From: a virus
Strand: one strand, 5' to 3'
Length of the DNA stretch: 20,641 nt
Virus record (IMG/VR): IMGVR_UViG_3300025120_000721
Span: 1-20,641 of that record
The position numbers and the translations under genes were made by a program. The notes beneath the pieces were generated by a model. That model saw nothing but the letters and a program-made list of their open reading frames with translations. It was not told the DNA's origin and did no database searches. Each line of letters begins with the position of its first letter. The stretch's first letter is position 1. Below are positions 15,539-20,641 of the stretch, in pieces.

Positions 15539-15963
15539 TATGCAGAAGTAAAGGTTACAGCACCGTTGCTTTCTAAACTTGTTGAGAAAGTAACGCCACC
15601 TTCTGTTTCGCCACCAAACTCTAAACTTGTTAGCCTAAAGTTTCCAGCATATGTACCAAAATCAGGAACAACAACCTGACAATTCATTGCTGGATCAGCT
15701 TGCATTGCTACCGTGTTTAATCTTGCCTCAGCCGTTTCATCTAGAAAAACTCCGTCAGCCGATAAGCTAACTGATTTTAAACCGTTCAAGCTTGAAGCAA
15801 AGAGCGCACCAGCTGGCGAACTTGCGTCAGGGGTAGTTACATCAATTGCAGAATTATTGATTGTAATAGTCTTAGAGTTTAGACCAGCTAAAGAAGTAAA
15901 TACTTCTGAACCAGACCCGTCACCGACTTTAAGTAATAGTGCTCTACCTAATTGTTTAGCCAT
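15538..15963 (-). CDS. Major tail tube protein
   Basis: Forms the stacked hexameric rings of the tail tube. The 141 residues are almost wholly predicted beta structure and match the TP901-1/GTA-like major tail protein family: MAKQLGRALLLKVGDGSG, the ITINNSAIDVTTPD strand-loop that is a signature of the family, LSADGVFLDE, the VVVPDFGTYAGNF strand and a final SLEFGGETEGGVTFSTSLES. A strong AAAAGGAGT site seven bases before the ATG, the best ribosome site in the neck/tail part, fits a highly expressed protein. The stop overlaps the start of the tail assembly chaperone (TAATG). Confidence 0.88.
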   Translation of the reverse strand: MAKQLGRALLLKVGDGSGSEVFTSLAGLNSKTITINNSAIDVTTPDASSPAGALFASSLNGLKSVSLSADGVFLDETAEARLNTVAMQADPAMNCQVVVPDFGTYAGNFRLTSLEFGGETEGGVTFSTSLESNGAVTFTSA

Positions 15964-15977
15964 AGTAAAAACTCCTT

Positions 15978-16391
15978 TTAGGCTGTTTGAATATTTGCGT
16001 TGAAAAGAATTGAGCCTTTATGCCCACGATCATCAGTATTCTTTTCAACCATGTAATTTTCGCAACGTAGATCTATTAGGTGAAAACCAGTTAGACTTAC
16101 GTTTGTTTCTTGTCGGTGTAGCGCTGTTCTTACAGCTTCTAAAATTCTTGTTGCTTCAACACGTCCAGTTGTTTGAGAAAATGCCTCTATAAATAATGTT
16201 ACCTCTGCTCCTGTACTTCCGTCAGTATCGTCAGCGCGTGGCACAATGCCGCCAAACCGAATGAAAGGGTAGGTGACAGGGGTAGGGGCTTCATCATAAA
16301 TTCTATCAGAAATAATAGCTGCTGTAGCGCTGTCAGCTGCTAGCCTTGTCCTAACAGCCTTTTGTAATTCCAATGCAAAACCGTTACTCAT
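15978..16391 (-). CDS. Tail terminator / tail completion protein (DUF3168)
   Basis: A 137-residue protein of the DUF3168 type, which caps the head-proximal end of the tail tube as a hexamer. Supporting features are the N-terminal LQKAVRTRLAADSATAAII helix, RIYDEAPTPVTYPFIRFGG with the conserved Pro-x-x-x-Tyr-Pro-Phe-Ile, the strand TLFIEAFSQT and the helix VEATRILEAVRTALHRQ, and a late MVEKNTDDRGHKGSILFNA strand pair. It starts 4 bases inside the preceding gene and ends just before the tail tube gene, the normal order. No odd features. Confidence 0.88.
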   Translation of the reverse strand: MSNGFALELQKAVRTRLAADSATAAIISDRIYDEAPTPVTYPFIRFGGIVPRADDTDGSTGAEVTLFIEAFSQTTGRVEATRILEAVRTALHRQETNVSLTGFHLIDLRCENYMVEKNTDDRGHKGSILFNANIQTA

Positions 16392-16819
16392 TTTAAACCA
16401 GTTTCCCTAGCAGCTTTGTTAATAGCGCGACTTACACGACCTCTATGCTTTTTACCTAAGAGCAAATAAGTGACCCTAATGAATGACCTAGGACTTGTAG
16501 TACCTGTAAACTTTTTGCCTGTTCTTTCTGGCTGTCTAGATCTTCTTGTATAAGTTCTACCAAATTCAACAGACAACGCTTTGATCTGATCTTTAGCCGT
16601 TGGTGGTGCAGCCTCAACAGACCCCACGAAACTAAAAGGTCTTATTTCAAATTTAGCGTGGATACCTCGCGCTAAATCACCTGTATCTTTCTGGACAATT
16701 GATCTAGCTTTTGCAACGCCTTCAAGCGTAGACTTTCGTACTACATCACCAATTAATTTTCTTTGCCGCCTTGGGTACTTTTTAATATTTGCAGAAAGTT
16801 TTTCAAACTCAACCTTCAA
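16388..16819 (-). CDS. HK97 gp10-like neck/tail component
   Basis: A 143-residue, strongly basic protein. The HK97 gp10-like family is recognised by the N-terminal helix (FEKLSANIKKYPRRQRK), the KARSIVQKDTGDLARGIH element containing the typical Asp-Thr-Gly-Asp-Leu, the strands FSFVGSVEA, and the later ALSVEFGRTYTR and RSFIRVTYL. In characterised phages this protein sits between head closure and tail terminator and helps join tails to heads. It overlaps the preceding gene by 4 bases (ATGA) and the next by 4. The loop around residues 85-110 is rich in Arg and Lys. The family call is good; the exact structural place is by analogy. Confidence 0.85.
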   Translation of the reverse strand: MKVEFEKLSANIKKYPRRQRKLIGDVVRKSTLEGVAKARSIVQKDTGDLARGIHAKFEIRPFSFVGSVEAAPPTAKDQIKALSVEFGRTYTRRSRQPERTGKKFTGTTSPRSFIRVTYLLLGKKHRGRVSRAINKAARETGLK

Positions 16820-17172
16820 GCTGCAACACCTTTTTCTAGGACAAACAAAGTAATGTCATTTTTAGCTGTTGGACTTGTAATAGACTTGATAGCCCAGATA
16901 GTATTTCTAGCAATAACGCGATCTGACAAAGTAATTGTTTTTAGTGTGCTGTCTGTTCTTACGCGCATGTTTGCTTTTGCTACATCTTCAAAAGCACCTG
17001 TTTCATCGTTCATAGTTCCAGAACGCTCTACAATTTCAGCAAAGCGACTAATAAGATCTGACCAGTTATCTTGCGTCACATTCCCAAAGTCATCAGCAGT
17101 TGCTGACATTCTTTGAAATGTCGCTCTGTCTCTGAACAACCCAGACCTAGCCAACCCAGCTACTCCGTTCAT
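16816..17172 (-). CDS. Head closure / head-tail joining protein
   Basis: A 118-residue protein in the position of SPP1 gp16 / HK97 gp7-like stoppers, which close the head after packaging and bind the tail. Family features are the N-terminal RDRATFQRMSATADDFGNVTQ stretch (seen as FRDRATFQR and DDFGNV), a central SRFAEIVERSG, and the C-terminal beta strands VRTDSTLKTITLSDRVI and TIWAIKSITS. These resemble the Phage_H_T_join family. The chosen ATG overlaps the connector gene by 26 bases and has no good Shine-Dalgarno sequence, so it may be translated by coupling or begin a few codons later. The next gene overlaps its stop by 4 bases. Confidence 0.82.
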   Translation of the reverse strand: MNGVAGLARSGLFRDRATFQRMSATADDFGNVTQDNWSDLISRFAEIVERSGTMNDETGAFEDVAKANMRVRTDSTLKTITLSDRVIARNTIWAIKSITSPTAKNDITLFVLEKGVAA

Positions 17173-17746
17173 TTGCTATCAGCTGCTCAATGCCAAAAGG
17201 TAACGTCTTGGAAATTGTTCCTATTAATTCATTCTCACGGTTTTCATAATAGTTTGCGACCAGCATTTTTATTGCATGTCTGACTGTCTCAGGCACACTT
17301 TCAGCTGTGTCACCAAAACCCACAACATAGGTTATCTTAATTGCATCATCACGCTTGAATGTTACAGGAAAAGAAAAGCCCGATTTAGGATAAATAGTTT
17401 TGTAACTTTTACTGCCTATTATGTAGTAATTAGAAAGTGTATCAGTTTGCAAAACGTTGTTTACATCGTAATACTCTATGGAAGTTACAGACTGAACTGG
17501 GGTAATACTAAGATGTACAGTTGTTGGGTTAGGTGCAATGTACTCAGCCCAAGTTTGTGTAATCATTGCTTTTCCAAGCATACCAGTAACATCTAAATAA
17601 TTTACCGCAACATTTATTAAAGATCCAATGATTACATCATCGTCTGAATGTTCTACGCGCATATGTCGTTTGCATTCAGCAATTGTAACAGGATCTATTA
17701 AAGGAGCAGTTACTAGCTCTAATCTATGTTGCAGCGGTAAATTCAT
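17147..17746 (-). CDS. Head-tail connector, HK97 gp6-like (adaptor)
   Basis: Adaptor protein that docks as a ring under the portal and starts the neck. At 199 residues it has the length of the gp6/gp8-like DNA-packaging family. The N-terminus carries the family signature: PLIDPVTIAECKRHMRVEHSDDD followed by a helix DVIIGSLINVAVNYLDVTG, a Leu-Thr-like aligned alpha region used to build the ring. The middle (TTVHLSITPVQSVTSIEYYD) is the beta insertion, and VPETVRHAIKMLVANYYENRE is the conserved C-terminal helix. The start ATG follows AAGGAA that overlaps the stop of the preceding small gene. The 3' end overlaps the next gene by 26 bases, which suggests translational coupling. Confidence 0.88.
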   Translation of the reverse strand: MNLPLQHRLELVTAPLIDPVTIAECKRHMRVEHSDDDVIIGSLINVAVNYLDVTGMLGKAMITQTWAEYIAPNPTTVHLSITPVQSVTSIEYYDVNNVLQTDTLSNYYIIGSKSYKTIYPKSGFSFPVTFKRDDAIKITYVVGFGDTAESVPETVRHAIKMLVANYYENRENELIGTISKTLPFGIEQLIANERSSWVG

Positions 17747-17748
17747 TG

Positions 17749-17943
17749 TTATTCCTTAACAGCTGTCTTTTTCTCAGCGACTTCTTTAGTAGCCTTTTCA
17801 ACTTTTGTTTCTTCAACAACTTCAGCTATTCCCTTTTCAACATATCTAAGAAGAGCATCAGGATCATTAATCTCTACAATGTCTCCGACACTGTTACTGA
17901 ACCCAATACCAGCCATTGATTGAAGTAATCTTACTTTTGCCAT
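17749..17943 (-). CDS. Small head/neck protein of unknown function (64 aa)
   Basis: A 64-residue protein beginning MAKVRLLQSMAGIGFSNS. The ATG at 17941-17943 is chosen because AAAGGAA lies seven bases upstream and because a longer reading would overlap the capsid gene end and the terminator hairpin. Residues 1-45 (MAGIGFSNSVGDIVEINDPD and DALLRYVEKGIAEVV) look like a small beta fold seen in short proteins encoded just after capsid genes, with a G-D-x-V-E-I turn. The last 20 residues are alternating Lys and Glu and probably disordered. No cysteine, signal peptide or membrane segment. It could be a head decoration or a neck accessory protein; position is the only support. Confidence 0.7.
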   Translation of the reverse strand: MAKVRLLQSMAGIGFSNSVGDIVEINDPDALLRYVEKGIAEVVEETKVEKATKEVAEKKTAVKE

Positions 17944-17958
17944 GTTTATATTCCTTTG

Positions 17959-17987
17959 AAAAAGTGAGGGGGTTGCATCCCCCTCAC
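17959..17987 (-). terminator. Intrinsic terminator directly after the major capsid gene
   Basis: Read on the minus strand, a perfect 9-bp stem (GTGAGGGGG / CCCCCTCAC) with a 6-base loop is followed at once by five T. It sits in the 56-base gap between the capsid stop and the next start. This is the form of a rho-independent terminator. Since tail genes continue in the same direction with no clear new promoter, it probably acts partially, giving more capsid mRNA than downstream mRNA (inference). Confidence 0.8.
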
Positions 17988-17999
17988 ACACTGCCAATA

Positions 18000-19247
18000 T
18001 TAAGCTTGTGTTAGAGTTTTCACAGCTGCTGTATCTGTTAAGCAACCATCGAATCTAAGATAACCTAGCACCGCAAAATCTGGAAAAAATCGCTCTCGAA
18101 GAACCGTTACAGCTGGCTCTGCAACTTTTCTGACATAGAAAGCTGACATATCACCAAACAAGACTGTCTTGTTACCAGTAGCAATTGAAGCAACGTCTTG
18201 ATTAACAACTACTGGATAGCCCAAGATTGTCTGTGGCATGTTTGCAGCATAGCCGCCAATCTCCCACAAATATCTATTTTGGCTGTCCTTTAGCTTTCTG
18301 ACTGCTGACAAAGTGCTGTCATTCATCATCATAGCAACATTACCGCCTTGCCTATAGGCTGGATCTACTGAGTGAACTAAGTCAATTAATTCATCAGCTG
18401 CAATTGCTGTTGCTGAAGCTGCTGTTACTCCCAAAGTTGCATTGGTCATAATCCCTTCAACGTCAGATGAACCGCTACCAGTTGTAAGCTTAGAGTTAGC
18501 AATACGCGCCATTCGCTCACCAAGCTTACGACCTAAAAAGCTTTCCATATTAAGAACACTGTCAGTATTCAATTCGTGAGAAAACCTAATAAATTCAGTA
18601 TTAAAGCCGAAAGCTGAAAGCTGCTTCTGTCCAAAAGTTACATCTTTTCCATTGTCATCTGTTGGCTGTGTACCTTCAGTATGAGCAACAGGTAGTAACC
18701 CAGAACCCGTATCATCAACAGTTGGGATTTTAAATGCTTCACCAGTTGCTGTGTTGAGCGTTGTGAACAATGGTGACGTATACATTGCACCATGAGCTTT
18801 CATGCTTTCAACAATAAAAGTCGCAAGAGTTTCAGGCACAGTAAAACCACCACTATTGTTAGTGCCGCCAACCTGTACACGTTTTTCCATTAGTGCTTGC
18901 CTAGCTTCTGGGCTAACATCTTCTAGACCACCTTTAGACACGTACTCCATAAACGCAGTACGATATTCCATTGTGTCACCCTGATCTGATGCTGGTGCAG
19001 AACGACCTTCAACTTGTGGAAGCTTTGAAGTGTCAGGAGCTTCAATAGCCGCCTGAGCTTTTTCAAGTCTTTCTTCACGATCAGCACGGGCTTGTAGCTT
19101 GTCGTGATCTTCCATCATAGCGTCAAATTCACGCTCTATTTCAGCTGCTCTTTCTTCAACAACATCGTCAGTTATTTCTTCTAATTTCTTTCGCGCTTCT
19201 GTGGCGATATTCGCCATTTTCTCACGCAAAGTTTTTATCTCAGACAT
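18000..19247 (-). CDS. Major capsid protein, HK97 fold
   Basis: Forms the icosahedral head shell. At 415 residues it is a usual length for a HK97-type capsid protein that carries its own scaffold. Residues 1 to about 70 are highly charged and helical (MSEIKTLREKMANIATEARK onward) and match the delta or scaffold domain, which the upstream protease should remove; the linker at about 71-92 is where cleavage is likely, but the exact site cannot be read. The mature part contains GGFTVPETLATFIVESMK, GEAFKIPTVDDTG, the NTEFIRFSHEL strand, a LGRKLGERMARI helix, TILGYPVVVNQDV and VLFGDMSAFYVRK followed by the conserved end AVLGYLRFDG. These are standard HK97-capsid landmarks. The start ATG has AAAGGA six bases upstream, just past the protease stop. 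A strong terminator-like hairpin follows the gene. Confidence 0.96.
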   Translation of the reverse strand: MSEIKTLREKMANIATEARKKLEEITDDVVEERAAEIEREFDAMMEDHDKLQARADREERLEKAQAAIEAPDTSKLPQVEGRSAPASDQGDTMEYRTAFMEYVSKGGLEDVSPEARQALMEKRVQVGGTNNSGGFTVPETLATFIVESMKAHGAMYTSPLFTTLNTATGEAFKIPTVDDTGSGLLPVAHTEGTQPTDDNGKDVTFGQKQLSAFGFNTEFIRFSHELNTDSVLNMESFLGRKLGERMARIANSKLTTGSGSSDVEGIMTNATLGVTAASATAIAADELIDLVHSVDPAYRQGGNVAMMMNDSTLSAVRKLKDSQNRYLWEIGGYAANMPQTILGYPVVVNQDVASIATGNKTVLFGDMSAFYVRKVAEPAVTVLRERFFPDFAVLGYLRFDGCLTDTAAVKTLTQA

Positions 19248-19261
19248 ATGAGATCCTTTCT

Positions 19262-20257
19262 TTATTTAGGGAGAAATTTAGCTTTCATCTTTAAGCGTCT
19301 TATGACGCTGTGATGTCTGCGTTTTGCGTGTCGCGCGTTTCTGTACTTCTCCAGACTACTCATGGCACTTCTTAAACCGATTGATGTACTTTCGTAGGCT
19401 GGGGTTGTAACAATGCTCACATCGTGCAAATCAGCCCTAGTAATGGTGCGAGTAGGCATTTCAGACTCATCACTCCATTCTTGTGCTGTAGGTACGAAAG
19501 CGAACGACATTTTGTCCAAATCACCCCTCTTCATTTTGGGGAGAATTGATCGGACATCGGGATCTGAAGGATCTAGATTGGCTCTTATTTTAAGACCTCT
19601 TTCATCCTCAGATAATTCTAACGTACCGCTGCGAGTACGTGCTAATGGTAGGCCAGTGTGATTAATTAGAAAAACAACATCGTCACGATCTACTGCATCT
19701 GTAAATGCACCACGCGCAATTTGCTCTTGCCACTTTCCAGCTATAATTGTTGGACTATCAAAGACAGCTGCATAACCTTCAACTGCTACAGTACCGTCAT
19801 CAACTTCACGAATTTCTAAACCTTCAGCTAGTCTAGCCTCACGGTACTTGTTTTTGTCTTTATCTTTCTTTTTACCGTAAGCGCTATCTTCAATGTCAGT
19901 CATATCTTCATCCTCATACTGCTCACTTTTTCCAAAAGTAATTATGATTTCCGTTTCTGTTTCTTTGATGTTTTTTATGTTGCGATCTTCAGAGCGCTCA
20001 CTAACAACTGATAGTGTTGAGAACTTGTGACCAACAAGCTGACCTGTAGCGCTATAACCATCTTCACCTTCACGGTAGAGCATGATTAAAGCCGCTGGAT
20101 CATCTTCTGTTGCGTTTAGAGTAAACTCAGTATCTGGCACGTTAAGTGTACCGTCTTTGACTATGCGTCTTACTTTGCCGTAAGCTTTGCCACCGCTGCT
20201 ATCCCAGCTGACGAAATCACCTACAGCAACCCCGTCAGGTGCTGCTCTATTCAACAT
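19262..20257 (-). CDS. Prohead protease (HK97 S78-type) with an extra N-terminal domain
   Basis: Serine protease that cleaves the capsid delta domain and itself during head maturation. The protein has 331 residues, longer than a plain HK97 protease of about 200. Residues 145-295 are the protease: it opens with VAVEGYAAVFDSPT, has the catalytic His200 in LINHTGLPLART and Ser251 in KMSFAFVP, and ends with HDVSIVTTPAYEST. Residues 8-85 form a separate beta-rich domain (GDFVSWDSSGGKAYGKV, then VGHKFSTLSVV) resembling SH3/Tudor-like DUF2945 or XkdF-associated domains. A charged, lysine- and aspartate-rich linker (about 112-145) joins the two. The C-terminus, from about 305, is very basic. The start is an ATG preceded by TAAGGA about 11 bases upstream. 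It lies between portal and capsid genes, as expected. The protease call is firm; the role of the N-terminal domain is unknown. Confidence 0.92.
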   Translation of the reverse strand: MLNRAAPDGVAVGDFVSWDSSGGKAYGKVRRIVKDGTLNVPDTEFTLNATEDDPAALIMLYREGEDGYSATGQLVGHKFSTLSVVSERSEDRNIKNIKETETEIIITFGKSEQYEDEDMTDIEDSAYGKKKDKDKNKYREARLAEGLEIREVDDGTVAVEGYAAVFDSPTIIAGKWQEQIARGAFTDAVDRDDVVFLINHTGLPLARTRSGTLELSEDERGLKIRANLDPSDPDVRSILPKMKRGDLDKMSFAFVPTAQEWSDESEMPTRTITRADLHDVSIVTTPAYESTSIGLRSAMSSLEKYRNARHAKRRHHSVIRRLKMKAKFLPK

Positions 20258-20270
20258 ACGTTAATAATCC

Positions 20271-20641
20271 TTACTGAAAGTTTACTGACTGTGTGGCTAT
20301 GGGAACTGTCGCGCCTTGAATTAGCAAATCATCACCGCTAGGCTTACGCTCAAGCCCTTCGATTTCTCTAACTTCATTTGGCGTTTTGACAGCATTTTGT
20401 ATTGCAGCCGCGTGTGCTTCCATACGGGTTTTCAAATCACCTCTTAGCAAGCTATCAACATTGTAGCGCACTTCTAAACTACTCTCACGACCAAACAGTT
20501 TTAAATTCATTTCCTGTTCTGTCTGCTCAATCCAGCGCCTGAGCGTGTGCTTTACAAAATGCAGATCTTGCTGCTCATTGTTGCTGAATGTTCCGTTGGA
20601 AAGATCTTGTAAGAAAACAGGCGGTAAGCTGTATATACGTG
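20271..20641 (-). CDS. Portal protein, C-terminal part (cut by the right window edge)
   Basis: Dodecameric portal of the HK97 family: the channel at the capsid vertex through which DNA is packaged and to which the neck binds. The last 122 residues are in the window; the reading frame is open to the right edge with no start seen. Recognisable elements run in order: a PPVFLQDL stretch, a NEQQDLHFVKHTLRRWIEQTEQE helix region (seen here as SNNEQQ, then TLRRWIEQ), the LLRGDLKTRMEAHAAAI segment and the TPNEVREIEGLERKPSGDD tail. The Asn-Glu-x-Arg-x-x-Glu-Gly motif and the LLRGD motif are typical of the portal C-terminus. The stop is followed after 13 bases by the prohead protease, the usual HK97 order; the large terminase is expected further right. 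An internal ATG at 20510 is not a real start, because conserved portal sequence continues upstream of it. Confidence 0.93.
   Translation of the reverse strand, partial: RIYSLPPVFLQDLSNGTFSNNEQQDLHFVKHTLRRWIEQTEQEMNLKLFGRESSLEVRYNVDSLLRGDLKTRMEAHAAAIQNAVKTPNEVREIEGLERKPSGDDLLIQGATVPIATQSVNFQ

Noticed and set aside
17944-18045. An extended start for the 64-residue protein reaching into the capsid gene
   Set aside because: It would translate through the terminator hairpin and the capsid end; the ATG at 17943 has a well-placed AAAGGAA.
1-20641. Integration or prophage signals, tRNA genes and insertion sequences
   Set aside because: None was seen; the window alone cannot decide whether the phage is temperate.

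Overview
The window is a continuous block of late structural genes from a tailed double-stranded DNA phage. Every gene is on the minus strand, so transcription runs from the right edge to the left. Genes are packed end to start, with overlapping stop/start codons (TAATG, ATGA, GTGA) or gaps of a few bases. I see no tRNA, integrase, lysis, replication or insertion-sequence gene. The head module is of HK97 type (portal, S78-type prohead protease, HK97-fold capsid, gp6-like connector). The tail module has the order of a long non-contractile tail, so the phage is siphovirus-like. The moderately AT-rich sequence, a GTA-gp10-like tail chaperone and fibre proteins of a style I associate with marine phages suggest a marine phage of an alphaproteobacterium. 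The host assignment is an inference; nothing in the window proves it.

Right part, 20641 to 15538 (head and neck): portal C-terminus (cut by the window edge), prohead protease with an extra N-terminal domain, major capsid protein, a hairpin-plus-T-run terminator, a 64-residue protein, then gp6-like connector, head closure protein, HK97 gp10-like protein, DUF3168 tail terminator and tail tube protein. The large terminase would lie beyond the right edge.

Middle, 15538 to 8294 (tail): a tail assembly chaperone whose second part is read through a -1 frameshift on a run of nine A, a 550-residue tape measure protein, three tail-tip proteins (distal-tail candidate, DUF2163-like, DUF6950-like), and a tail tip protein of about 1150 residues with fibronectin type III domains and an alanine-rich coiled-coil stretch.

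Left part, 8297 to 1 (adhesion cassette): about 8 kb of fibre-type genes. In transcription order these are a fibre assembly chaperone-like protein, two small unknowns, a fibre with two copies of a beta-rich module, a fibre carrying a cupredoxin-like copper site (His-Cys-His-Met), three tandem paralogues each with six repeats of about 47 residues that look like beta-propeller blades, two unknown proteins, and a protein made almost wholly of fourteen 23-residue repeats that runs off the left edge. This cassette is the least ordinary part of the window. It looks like a receptor-binding system that has grown by gene and repeat duplication.
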